Shown here: positions 1 to 7,454 of the stretch, piece by piece
Layout: each line of letters starts with the position of its first letter
How positions within the stretch are numbered: position 1 is the first letter of the stretch
Translations under genes and position numbers: made by a program
Source of the DNA: Dunaliella salina
Taxonomy: Eukaryota; Chlorophyta; Chlorophyceae; Chlamydomonadales; Dunaliellaceae
DNA: 12,785 nucleotides
Direction of reading: 5' to 3'
Assembly (NCBI GenBank): GCA_002284615.2
Contig: MU069708.1
Span: forward strand, 148,967 to 161,751
The notes under the pieces: generated by a model
What the model was told of the DNA's origin: nothing
Seen by the model: only the letters and a program-made list of their open reading frames with translations
Databases searched by the model: none

Positions 1-149
1 GTCTATGGGAAATTTTTTTCGGTTGGGGTCAGTTTTCAGTTACCGTTTGGGAGTGCCTCTTGGGAGTGCCCCTTCAATGCAAGGTCCAAAAACACAAAAA
101 TTTCCAGTTTTTTTCAACATTCACATATTTCGTCTTTGAGGGTGGCGCC

Positions 150-599
150 ATGCCTCCCAAGGGCAAGCAAGGGTCCAATGGCAGGGGGAGGGGGGCAAGA
201 GGTCAGCCCAGCAAGAAAGCACAGGTGCTCAGTCCAGATGAGGACCAGCACAAGCCTAGCAGGGACCTGCAGATGTCAGAGGCAGTGGTGGTAGGCAGCC
301 GGTCTGGCGGCTCCTTGCATGCGCTTGCAGCCCATGCAGCTGATCAGTTGCAGCTTGAGCAGGATCAGCAGCAGGTGAGCGAAGTCACACATGCAGCCAA
401 GAGGCCACTGCGCGCAGTAGCACCCAAGCCGGGAGCTCACGAGGGTTTGGATGGGGAGCCAGCCTACGATGGTGAAAGTGAGGTACCATATTTGGTCATT
501 TCCTCCATGCGAGCATTTGGCGGCAAGGAAAGCCAAGAACCATCCTCAATCTTTCTACGCAGAGCACTAAAATTCCATATGTGTGCATCACCAACTTGA
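150..599 (+). CDS. N-terminal fragment, probable second (Myb/SANT-like) Harbinger protein
   Basis: I start this at the ATG at 150 (GGCGCC ATG CCT CCC, a good eukaryotic start context) rather than at 60, because the upstream part reads through the transposon end. The 149-residue product begins with a basic Gly/Arg/Lys-rich tail (MPPKGKQGSNGRGRGARG), then a polar, Gln-rich stretch with QLQLEQDQQQ that could form a short helix. No complete DNA-binding domain is visible. Harbinger elements usually carry a second gene for a Myb/SANT-like DNA-binding protein, and its position just inside the terminal repeat suggests this is its N-terminus. After about codon 107 (near 470) the frame runs antisense to the transposase, so residues past there are probably not native sequence. 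The function is inferred from position only. Confidence 0.4.
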   Translation: MPPKGKQGSNGRGRGARGQPSKKAQVLSPDEDQHKPSRDLQMSEAVVVGSRSGGSLHALAAHAADQLQLEQDQQQVSEVTHAAKRPLRAVAPKPGAHEGLDGEPAYDGESEVPYLVISSMRAFGGKESQEPSSIFLRRALKFHMCASPT

Positions 600-1283
600 C
601 CTGCCCCTCCAGCGCTAACAAGTGAACTTGCCATGAGCATCAACACATATGAAAAGAATACTAGCCATGTGCTTTTTGTAGCAATAGTAGACATCACCCC
701 ACTCATACGGCTTCTCAATCCTCATGAATGTTCCGTCTATTGCACCAGCACAAAAAGGCAAATTGCACAAGCCTCTAAAATCTCGCATGACGCGCATGAG
801 TTCCTGTCCTTCTGGAAAGACGATCATGCTTGGCACAAATTCTTTGCACAGCACAAACACAACTTCATGAATTATACTGGTCGCGGAAGGCTTACTTATA
901 TCATAGGTCTGCGCAAGGTGGTAGTATGGAGAACCTGAGCCAGCCCAGTGCAAAAAAGCTGCCAGCCTCTTCTCAACAGGGATTGCACTCCGCAAACGTG
1001 TGTCTTGCTTTGCAAGTGAGGCATAATATGTCTCACACAGGGTCTTGAAGGCTGGCTTGCTCATGCGGAAAGCTTGCCTGAATTGGGCAGGCTCATATTC
1101 AGGGTGAGTCCTTCCAATGTTGGCCCAGTCCCTGCACACTTGCTTCTCCCATAATCCAAAAGGAGGACTTTCCTTCAAGGGCAAGGGGAGGGAAGAGAAT
1201 GTAAAGGACGGAAGGGCAGGAGAGGAGGAGTAGTTCCCATGCATGCCCCATGCAGGAGTGCCCCTTCTTGAAGGGGCACTCAT
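464..1283 (-). pseudogene. PIF/Harbinger transposase, frameshifted and C-terminally truncated
   Basis: Cut-and-paste DDE transposase of the PIF/Harbinger (DDE_Tnp_4-like) type. From the start at 1283 the frame is open for 222 residues: a variable N-terminus, the helical DNA-binding region FRMSKPAFKTLCETYY (about 72-87) and SPYYHLAQTYDISKPSATSI (118-137), then GAIDGT at 180-185 holding the first catalytic Asp (D182). The frame ends at a TAG at 615-617 right after VDAHGKFTC, yet the family's next block, VSAGGAGQVGDAHIWNFSAL, continues in another frame down to 464. That is a frameshift, most simply a short deletion near 616. Similarity stops after KYGTSLSPS and a VVG-like remnant, exactly before the expected GD-A-(F/Y) block. 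The second catalytic Asp and the catalytic Glu are therefore missing, and the protein cannot be active. It is antisense to the plus-strand fragment at 150-599. Confidence 0.88.
1256..1281. repeat. Perfect 12-bp palindrome near the Harbinger right end
   Basis: GAGTGCCCCTTC (1256-1267), two bases, then GAAGGGGCACTC (1270-1281). One arm plus two bases (14 bp) recurs at the opposite end of the element at 64-77, so this is a subterminal repeat that is palindromic on the right and single on the left. Confidence 0.8.
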
Positions 1284-1370
1284 GAAGGGAGTGCGCTTGC
1301 ATGAATGTGGTACAAATTCTCACCTCCCTGATGCTCCACCGTGGCTAAGCACTGACGAAAAAAAATATGA

Positions 1371-1462
1371 AAAAATTTTGTGTTTGACCGCTTGCAAAAT
1401 TTTTCCGTTGAGGGCGAAAATTTTTTTCGGTGGACGGAAAAAAATTGTGTGTGACCGCAGCC
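1371..1462. repeat. Harbinger right terminal region with duplicated end motif
   Basis: The outer terminal motif (seven A, TTGTGTGTGACCGCAGCC, 1438-1462) has a degenerate inner copy about 70 bp inward: AAAAATTTTGTGTTTGACCG at 1371-1390, then CTTG. Between them lies another A/T run with TTTTTTTCGG (about 1423-1432). Repeated terminal motifs can act as extra transposase binding sites, or can be left by end slippage. This is direct sequence similarity; any binding role is inference. Confidence 0.6.
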
Positions 1463-1467
1463 TTAGT

Positions 1468-1636
1468 GATTGTTTCTCAACAATTCCTTCTCCTTAATAG
1501 TATTGATTGATTCTCAACAAGTCCTTCCCTTTAACACCAGTGGTTGCTTCTCAACAAGTCCTTCCCTTTAATACCAGTGATTGCTGCTCAACAAGCCCTT
1601 ACCTTCAACATCAGTGATTGTTGCTCATTCAACGCT
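1468..1636. repeat. 37-bp minisatellite, about 4.5 units
   Basis: Units start at 1468, 1505, 1542 and 1579, with a partial fifth at 1616. Each begins GATTG or GGTTG, contains TTCTCAACAAGTCCTTCCCT or a close variant, and ends near CCAGT. Units 2 and 3 are nearly identical; units 1 and 4 are more diverged. The array begins three bases after the transposon's target duplication. Since 37 is not a multiple of three, this is not coding repeat structure. Confidence 0.9.
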
Positions 1637-1877
1637 GTGAACTGTTGCTGCAGGTGCAGACCAAGTGGTGGCCAAGCGAACAGTGGTGCAGCAAACAGTT
1701 GTGGCAGAGCAAAAAGTTGTGATGCGTTCAATGCGCTGTGCCGTCGCTGCAGGTGGCGGGCTGATCGGCGGCAAGCACTTGCGCCTCAATCAATGTGCTG
1801 TGAACTGTGGCTGCAGGTGGCGGACCAAGTGGTGGCCGAGCAAACAGTGGTGCGGCAAACAGTTGTGACGGCACTGG
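1634..1877. repeat. 163-bp direct duplication with a partial middle copy
   Basis: GCTGTGAACTG begins at 1634 and again at 1797. Both copies continue through GACCAAGTGGTGGCC, then a GAACAGTGGTG-like or AAACAGTGGTG-like stretch, and CAAACAGTTGTG, so about 75 bp are shared. A shorter middle copy begins near 1730 with GCGCTGTG and GCTGCAGGTGGCGG. Open frames cross the region on both strands, but the repeat explains them and I call no gene. Confidence 0.75.
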
Positions 1878-1904
1878 AGGCGCTGCTTCTCCTGCAGCTG
1901 CTCC

Positions 1905-2130
1905 TGGTGCGGCCCAGGCAGGGGCATCAACCAACAAGCCATGATGCGGAGCTCGCATGTGGAGGGCCAAAAGCAGCTCGCGCTGCGGCCCAGGCAGAGG
2001 CAGCAACCAACGAGCCATGACATGGAGCACACATGTGGAGGGCCAAAAGCATCTCGTGCTGCGGCTCAGGCAGGGGCCGCAAACAGCAAGCCGCGAGGTG
2101 GAGCAGTCCAGGCCGAGGGCCTGGCGAAAA
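1905..2130. repeat. 76-bp minisatellite, about three units
   Basis: Units at 1905-1980 and 1981-2056 are close copies (TGCGGCCCAGGCAG near the start, TGTGGAGGGCCAAAAGCA near the end). A third unit from 2057 decays after about 40 bp. The 76-bp length shifts the frame at every unit, so the long overlapping open frames here are probably by-products of GC-rich repeat. Confidence 0.85.
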
Positions 2131-2136
2131 GGACAG

Positions 2137-2214
2137 CGATAAGGAATGGGGCACTCAGCTGTACCAGCCTGTGAGGGCAGCTTAGCTGAAGCACAAATGT
2201 GCCTGTAACCAAAC
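2137..2214 (-). repeat. LINE 3'-end copy 1 (diverged)
   Basis: Matches the 3' UTR of the LINE that ends near 4498. On the plus strand it has GATAAGG at the tail, then GCCTGTGAGGGCAGCTTAGC and GCCTGTAACCAAAC. The core GGGCAGCTTAGCTG and the closing TGTAACC arm are kept; the opening GGTTACA arm is lost. The orientation equals that of the LINE. Confidence 0.65.
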
Positions 2215-2600
2215 GATTGCAATGGGAAATGCGATGCATGAAGCTGCCAAGGCAGAGGGCATGACAAAAGCCGGGGAGGACGGCAGGCGCCATGAAAGGA
2301 AGCACACAAAGCGCCCCTGGCAAGCCATGGAGTGGAGCTCACGGAGGTCGCAAGCACTTCCACTGTTTACAGGAAGAGTGCATCAAGCATGTTGGTAAAG
2401 AAGTTTCATGGCATGCATCGCACACGCGCTAAGGCTTAGAGCAGGATTGGGCGCTGGAGGCTGGGCAGGGTGGAGGCAGGGCTGATGGCCAAGCCGTGTT
2501 GGCAGACAGGCACTGTGTTTAGGAATTATTCCATCGGAAGCACACCTCTCACTCAGACTCATTACTGCCTGGTCTAACCCCTCATCACGTTGGTGGCCAG
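2215..2600. other. No gene seen
   Basis: About 390 bases between repeats. Only short, unconvincing open frames on both strands, with no recognisable domain. It is moderately GC-rich and purine-biased on the plus strand, perhaps old repeat debris. Confidence 0.5.
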
Positions 2601-2609
2601 AGGCGGTGA

Positions 2610-2806
2610 GACAAGGAAGGACCAGGAGGAGATTCAGGAGAAATCGTTCGGGTTCCACTAGGTGGGAAAACATGCACGACTGCACTTGCATGTGTGTGGT
2701 CTTGGTGGGACAAGGAAGGACCAGGAGGAGATTCAGGAGGATTTGCTTGCGTCTCCACAAGATGGGAAAACATGCGCACAACTGCACTTTCATGTGTGTG
2801 ATCTTG
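2610..2806. repeat. 99-bp tandem duplication, in frame
   Basis: Two units, 2610-2708 and 2709-about 2806, both starting GACAAGGAAGGACCAGGAGG and both containing GGGAAAACATGC. The unit is 33 codons, so a minus-strand frame shows a 33-residue repeat (HQDHTH, then SAVV, then PPESPPGPSLS). The repetition itself keeps the frames open; there is no other sign of a gene. Confidence 0.85.
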
Positions 2807-2814
2807 GTGCAGAG

Positions 2815-2885
2815 CAGATAGGATAGGATAGGAAAGGTTAGGGTTTACAGAGCTGTACCTGCCGATATGGGCAGCCAAGCAGGGC
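2815..2885 (-). repeat. LINE 3'-end copy 2 (diverged)
   Basis: Begins with a GATAG microsatellite-like tail (2816-2832), then AAAGGTTAGG, CTGTACCTGCCGATATGGGC and AGCCAAGCAGG, aligning with the tail, opening arm and core of the LINE 3' end at 4498-4569. It runs into the (GT)n region and lacks the closing arm. Confidence 0.55.
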
Positions 2886-2921
2886 AGGCTGGCGACCCTC
2901 GGCCTGTGTGCGTGCGTGCGA

Positions 2922-2940
2922 GTGTGTGTGTGTGTGTGTN

Positions 2941-3017
<77 letters not shown>
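2922..3017. repeat. (GT)n microsatellite, about 48 units
   Basis: Nearly pure GT, preceded by CGTGCGTGCGAG. One N at 2940 marks an assembly uncertainty, so the true length is not known. Open frames through it (Cys-Val or His-Thr repeats) are artefacts. Confidence 0.98.
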
Positions 3018-3018
<1 letters not shown>

Positions 3019-3587
3019 CTTTTCATCGCTCCAAAACTGCATTCTAGAACTTCATAGGGCTTGGGGGGAATGGTCTTGCTTGCGTGATCACAGTGCGGGG
3101 TAGGTCTTGTGATCCTGGGCCTGCTCCCCATTGCTCCACAGCTGCGTTTCAGGGTTCACAGGAAAAAAGGGCCATCAGTCGAGATCAGTCGCAACTGCTG
3201 GCGAAACTGCATTTAAAAAGAAAAAAATTAGGGTATGAGAGGGTCGGCCTTGCTTGTGGTGAACTGTCGTCAGTGTCTCCAGAGCATTCATTTATTACTA
3301 ACGGGTAAGAATTGATCCAAGATGTGCAGAATGAAAACACCTGGGCTGTAGGTGAGTGCGCTGACTGCAGGCCTGTGGAGTGTGGATCTCACGAAATGCA
3401 TGGTGGGGGTTGTGCACCTTAGGAGAAGTCTAGTTTCTGATGTTTCTAATCAGGTTCATGGGGGGCAATTTAAAAGCAGACATTAAGGGCTGAACTTGGC
3501 TGGTAATTCTGTGACATGTGTCTTCTTGTTTCCTCCTGTCCTCATGCTGCGTGGAGCGATGGTGAAGAAGGTATTGATTGGGAGAAA
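3018..3587. other. No gene seen; degenerate 102-bp duplication at 3026-3230
   Basis: CATCGCTCCAAAACTGCATT near 3026 and CATTGCTCCACAGCTGCGTT near 3128 begin two diverged copies, each followed by a similar A/G-rich stretch. From 3230 to 3587 I see only short open stretches without a family match. Splice-like motifs occur (for example AAG followed by GTATTGATTG at 3568-3580), but no exon is supported. Confidence 0.4.
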
Positions 3588-3630
3588 GGGTTACATCGCT
3601 TCATCCGCCTGCAAGGGCAGCTGAGGGAGC
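3588..3630 (-). repeat. LINE 3'-end copy 3 (short)
   Basis: GGTTACATCGCTTCATCCGC, then CTGCAAGGGCAGCTGAGGGA, matches the outermost part of the LINE 3' end closely. It breaks off after the core, so the closing stem-loop arm is missing. It has the same orientation as the LINE. Confidence 0.75.
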
Positions 3631-3929
3631 CTCATGCTGCGCAGGTCTGGATAATTTGTGCAGATGTGAGTCTCTTTCTGTCGGGCGCTCAGTGCTGTGT
3701 GTCCGACTTGCATGTGTCCTCAGTTGGAAGCATTTGACGGGCACCTTCTTTATTTGTTAGCTTGTCAGGGGGGTGGGGGGCCAAGTGCGTGTGCAGGTTT
3801 GCACATGCGTGCATGCACGCTACCTCTTTCTTTTGCTGTCTGGCATTCATGCATACGACACAGCAGATTGGTCAGGGCCAGGCTAGAGGGCTGTCGTGCC
3901 AGTAGACTAGTTTTGGGAAGGAAGGAGAT

Positions 3930-4001
3930 GGTGACATAGCTTTATTTGCCTGCAGGGGCAGCTTAGCTGGAGCAAAACGATGCCTGAAACCAGACCAGTC
4001 C
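3930..4001 (-). repeat. LINE 3'-end copy 4
   Basis: GTGACATAGCTTTATTTGCC, TGCAGGGGCAGCTTAGCTGG and GCCTGAAACCAGACCAGTCC cover the opening arm, core and closing arm of the LINE 3' end, with moderate divergence. Same orientation as the LINE. Confidence 0.75.
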
Positions 4002-4342
4002 GAGCTGGGAGGCAATGCTTTCTTTATTGGGTGCATGAGAGGAGCATTTCTTCCGGTGCTGTCGCATGCAAAGAGTGGGAGTGGGTGTTGTCTTTTTATT
4101 ACACAACACATTGTGAGTAGAAATTTTTGGTACTGCATCTCATCCTCAGAAGATACTCCCTTGCTGTCTTATTGGAAGATTTATCTCTGCAGTGACCTGT
4201 CCTCTGGCAGACGAGGACAATTGTTGGTTGAATGAGTTGTCATTCATGTTAAAAACAGTTCTTGATGCATGTTGCATTTCGCCTGGCCCCCAGTTCATTG
4301 GTCTCTGAGAAAATGAGTTACGTGGCTGTATTTCTATTGCAG
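4002..4342. other. No gene seen
   Basis: T-rich plus strand with intron-like character. Short open frames on both strands are without recognisable motifs. Confidence 0.4.
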
Positions 4343-4450
4343 GATGTGTCAGCTCTTCAATTGGTAGCAAACCTTTTTTTCCCGTTCTTCACATCTGTTG
4401 TAATTTTATTGGCTGCGAGACTTTTAAAAAGAAGCAGTCTTCAGAGTTAG
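4343..4450 (+). CDS. Weak candidate terminal exon, membrane-segment-like
   Basis: TATTTCTATTGCAG ending at 4342 is a good splice-acceptor motif. The frame after it is open for 35 residues to a TAG at 4448-4450 and contains one hydrophobic stretch, about LVANLFFPFFTSVVILLAAR, followed by a basic LLKR end, like a C-terminal membrane anchor. There is no family match and no evidence for an upstream partner exon. T-rich sequence readily gives such hydrophobic frames, so chance is likely. Confidence 0.15.
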   Translation, partial: DVSALQLVANLFFPFFTSVVILLAARLLKRSSLQS

Positions 4451-4497
4451 AACCATCCTTGCTGCACTCTGTGCAAAATACACCAATGAAGAAGAAT

Positions 4498-4580
4498 AAG
4501 GTAAGGTAAGGTTACATCGCTTTATCCGTTTACAAGGGCAGCTGAGCGGAGACACAGAGGCCTGTAACCAGACCAATTTA
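4498..4580 (-). repeat. LINE 3' UTR end: stem-loop, TGTAA and (TTACC)n tail
   Basis: Best-preserved copy of the dispersed family. Plus strand: GGTAAGGTAAGG tail, GGTTACA at 4510-4516, core with CAAGGGCAGCTGAGCGGA, and TGTAACC at 4563-4569. The two seven-base arms are perfect inverted repeats, so the transcript can fold with its ends paired; ATCCG inside the first half and CGGAG in the second could extend the fold. On the minus strand the terminal arm reads TGTAACC, which holds a green-algal TGTAA polyadenylation motif just before the tail. The stem-loop as a reverse transcriptase recognition site is inference from LINEs that need a 3' stem-loop. Confidence 0.75.
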
Positions 4581-4607
4581 AGCAAAAATGAAAGCATTGC
4601 TCAAAAG

Positions 4608-5078
4608 TCAGGCACAGCATGTCAAGCATGCAGACATAAACTTGGCTAATTCTAAAATATTAGTTTGGTTCATGAAGTCTCTGAGGCGTACTGGGCAACC
4701 GGGAGGTGCACAGCTGAACAAATGATGGAACTGATTGCACAAGTCTGTCAGATCCTGGGAAGGGCACTCCAGAATAATGTGCTCTTGATCTTGCACAGTG
4801 TGCCAATCGCATTTGTTGCAAATCCTGAGCTCGTAAGGGCACCTATTCCCGTGATGCCGTTGGGTTTCCACCCGAAGATTGTGACTGGATAGACGTAGGC
4901 ACGAAATGCTGCGCAATAATTTATGTGAAATATTTTGTCGCAAGTAGAGTGGTAATGGAGGTTTTTTGTTCCTCTTCCTGGCATCCCACCAGCCAGGTAC
5001 ATTGCCTAATGGAATGCCAAAGTGTGTGTGATACGTCCTCATGATTCTGCAGGAAGCATGGGACTCTTGTGGAGTCAT
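4608..5078 (-). CDS. LINE C-terminal domain with CCHC-type knuckle
   Basis: C-terminal end of the LINE polyprotein, separated from the reverse transcriptase by a single-base shift near 5090 (SGD, then CLDNMTPQ in the new frame). Residues 53-74 (KLLRSISCLRLSSHNLRVETQR) have the look of the RLSAHNL-type stretch before the knuckle. The knuckle is C-X2-C-X9-H-X4-C at C87, C90, H100 and C105, likely a zinc-binding nucleic-acid contact typical of this LINE C-terminus. The last residues, about FMSACLTCCA, end at the TGA at 4608. The same C-terminal DNA recurs at 8653-8730. Confidence 0.88.
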   Translation of the reverse strand: MTPQESHASCRIMRTYHTHFGIPLGNVPGWWDARKRNKKPPLPLYLRQNISHKLLRSISCLRLSSHNLRVETQRHHGNRCPYELRICNKCDWHTVQDQEHIILECPSQDLTDLCNQFHHLFSCAPPGCPVRLRDFMNQTNILELAKFMSACLTCCA

Positions 5079-5083
5079 ATTGT

Positions 5084-7128
5084 CTAGGCATCTCCAGACA
5101 GGATGATTTGCTCACGAAGAACACCCTCAAAGTCACTCATATTAATCTTGGCTTTGGAGCGAACGGCAGCAGCAATGTGCTGGGCAGTGGGCATGTCATT
5201 CAAGGCTGCAACAACCTGGTGAGTCCAACTGCCTTTCCTGTCAGCAAAACATAGGTCTGCTTGTACAACTCTGCCCAAGAGGTCATTGTTTGTGCTCAAG
5301 AGAAAATTCCAGAATCTCATAATACACCTGAACCAGTAGAAGTAAAGGGGCATCTGTCCCGTCTCTCTTAATAAGCAATGTGTCTCTGTTGCCCTCTTAA
5401 CACCCAAAAGAGACTTGAGGAAGCCTGTATGGTAAGCATGAGCTTTGGTTCTCACAGATGACTCATACGAAAGTTTGTCTGTAGCCCATATTTGGCATCC
5501 ATATAAGCCTGCTGTGAGCGCAAAGGCTTGAAAAAGCCAAAGCATGGCATGTTTCCTGTGCAAGATACCAAGCTCAGCACCGGCCTTCTGTACCCTAGCA
5601 ATGCCACCCATAAAGTTGCGTGCCATATGGTTTGTGGCCGCAATCATTTTGCCATCTCGTCTCAAGAGTATTCCCAAATATTTGAACTCTGAAACGACCT
5701 GAAGGCCTTCGCCATCATATGTAAAAGAGGGCATGGGTGTTGTGTTAGAGGTGAAAAAAACCATGACCTTTGTCTTCTTTGTGTTGACAGTGAGGTCTTT
5801 GTGCCGTGCATAGTCATGGAATCTGTCAAGCTGGAACTGTATGTGTTCAGCAGAGTTCGCAAGATTCATCGTGTCATCTGCATAATCACAATGAGGTACC
5901 TTTGTTGTTTCTATGGCTGTGACAGCTCCTCGTCCAGTGTCCAGAAATTTGTCCATGTCATTGGTAAAAAGGGTATATAAAAGAGGGCTCAGTGGGCATC
6001 CTTGTTTGAGCCCCTTGTTTGGGGCTATTTCGCCTGACATCTTGTCTCCGTCTACGAGAACATACACTCCTCCTTGGTACATAGCCATGATGGCTTGTAA
6101 GAGGTAAACAGGTATCTTCATTCTCTTTAGATGTTCCCACAGTTTGTTTCTCTGCACATTGTCATAAGCAGCTTGAAGGTCCAAGAAGACTGTGAACAGC
6201 TTTGTCTTGCTGTTCTTGGCTGCTGAAAGAACATGACGCAAAACAAACAAGGGTTGGTTGGTGTTCCTTGTTGGACAGAATCCGAACTGCGTGTCTGGGA
6301 TTGCACCTTCTGCAAGGGCCCATGCTGTCAGAAGGTCACGCACAACATTGGCATAGAGCCTGTACAAACATCCATTAATTGCCAACATTCTGTAACTCTT
6401 TGGGTCGGTCAGAGCATCTCTTTTATGGACAGGTGTGATCTTCGTTTTTTTCCAGGCTTGTGGAAGCATACCAGCTGACAATAGTAAGCGGAATAGATCT
6501 GTCAGGAAAGGGAGTAATACATTTTCTGTCTGATGCTTTCCCCGGTCAGTCGTGTATTCCCTCTCTGCATGCTTGATGAAAGGGGTAGAAAAAGTGTCAA
6601 AACCAGGGCTGGAATCAGTGTTCATGCGAGAGATATTTCTTTGTACGTAGGAAATCAGTGTTGCTGTATCTGGGATGTTGTATGTATTGGAATTGGGCTG
6701 CACTGGTGGCTCAGCACTGTCAGACCTCTGTCTGNATCTACCGCCAGGTCCTGGGGGGGTCGCAATCTCAGATGGTGTGACAATTCTGGATCGAAGCTGN
6801 TCACTCAGTATTTGGTGACTCAAAGGCAACCTGGCATGAGTATGACCTCTGGAGTTGCTGTCCTGGTGCCTTTGGACAAAGTGTTGCTGGAGGTGTTGTG
6901 TCCAAATGTCTGCAGGTATAGGGGTTGTGAGCTTGTGTTTGGTAGCTCGCATCACTTTATAGGCATCCACATTACGAGAGTCAATGAGGTCCACAATTTC
7001 CTGAGCTTTGTGCTTCTGATGGGCTCTCTTCCTCATTCTGCAGTATCTTGAGTAGGCACGCTTGAGGTCTGCAATAGGTAATCTCTGTTTGATGTGACGT
7101 CGTATATCTGCTTTGTACGCTTTCGAAC
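5084..7128 (-). CDS. LINE reverse transcriptase domain
   Basis: RNA-dependent DNA polymerase that copies the element's RNA at the nicked target. Residue numbers count from the ATG at 7036, but the native frame reaches back to about 7128 (DLKRAYSRYCRM directly upstream), so that ATG is internal. Motifs in order: TKITPVHKRDALTDPKSYRM (198-217, block 1), FGFCPTRNTNQPLFVLRHVL (251-270, block 2), FLDLQAAYD (284-292, motif A with catalytic D), GLKQGCPLSPLLY (342-354, motif B), YADD (385-388, DNA at 5884-5873, motif C with both catalytic Asp), FKYLGILL (block 7, about 440-460) and LYGCQIWAT (thumb region). All catalytic residues are intact. Unknown residues come from the N at 6735 and 6800. The frame ends at a TAG at 5084-5086, which a one-base shift would bypass. 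Confidence 0.96.
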
Positions 7129-7454
7129 CACGGTGCTAAAGGAAGGCCAAGTCTTGCTCTGGGTGGTTTATCATTTGAGACCATGTCAGCCATTTCAGCA
7201 GCATGCTGGATGTAGGAAACAAAAATGTTGCAAGCAGAATCAGCATTGCCTTNNTGTATGGCTTCAAAAAATGTCTGATAGGCAAGCTCATCCTCCAGCA
7301 GATTTGCCACGTATCTGTGTATGGAATTCTGTTTCCAGGTGAGTCTAGGATAGTCATCCCTCTGTCTCGCTGTATGTCTGGGCAGGCGCACATCCAGATG
7401 TGGCAGTCCATGAACAAGAAATTGACATGTCAGAGGTCTATGGTCCATATCCAT
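7128..7454 (-). pseudogene. LINE linker between endonuclease and reverse transcriptase
   Basis: Begins with MDMDHRPLTCQF, the end of the endonuclease domain, in a frame shifted against the preceding segment near 7445. It continues through a helical, acidic linker (NLLEDELAYQTFFEAI, about 50-65) broken by the NN at 7253-7254, and on to APWFE. The native frame then shifts near 7128 to AYKADIRRHIKQRLPIADLK, which leads into the reverse transcriptase frame. The remaining part of this frame down to 6981 is off-frame read-through. Confidence 0.7.

Larger units (their letters stand above)
1..1462. mobile_element. PIF/Harbinger DNA transposon, internally deleted
   Basis: Right end: the sequence ending at 1462 reads inward on the minus strand as GGCTGCGGTCACACACAA followed by seven T, and is followed by TTA (1463-1465), the TWA-type 3-bp target duplication of this superfamily. 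Left end: the window begins with GTC, then a short spacer and AA plus seven T at 11-19, which aligns with the right end from its eighth base, so about seven outer bases lie off the window. A second inner match supports the pairing: GAGTGCCCCTTCAA at 64-77 is repeated inverted at 1281-1268. The element would be about 1.47 kb, half or less of what two full proteins need. Inside are a transposase fragment (minus) and an N-terminal fragment of a second protein (plus) that converge near 470. It is not expected to be autonomous. The left target duplication cannot be seen. Confidence 0.85.

Noticed and set aside
1544..2020. 158-residue plus-strand open frame
   Set aside because: It runs across three tandem repeats with unit lengths not divisible by three, is Cys/Ala-rich and has no domain; overlapping frames on the minus strand are just as long.
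1728..2363. 211-residue minus-strand open frame
   Set aside because: It is antisense to the 76-bp and 163-bp repeats, with Pro/Leu/Cys-rich composition and no recognisable motif. The repeat explains the lack of stops.
2838..3131. His-Thr or Cys-Val repeat proteins
   Set aside because: Translation of the (GT)n microsatellite; the same applies to frames across the (CA)n tract at 12274-12349.
5970..5985. TATA-box-like GGGTATATAAAAG on the plus strand
   Set aside because: It lies inside the conserved reverse transcriptase coding region of the minus-strand LINE, so it is explained by codons there.
6233..7051. Plus-strand open frames of 60-170 residues across the LINE
   Set aside because: They are antisense shadows of the reverse transcriptase, whose motifs are clear on the minus strand.
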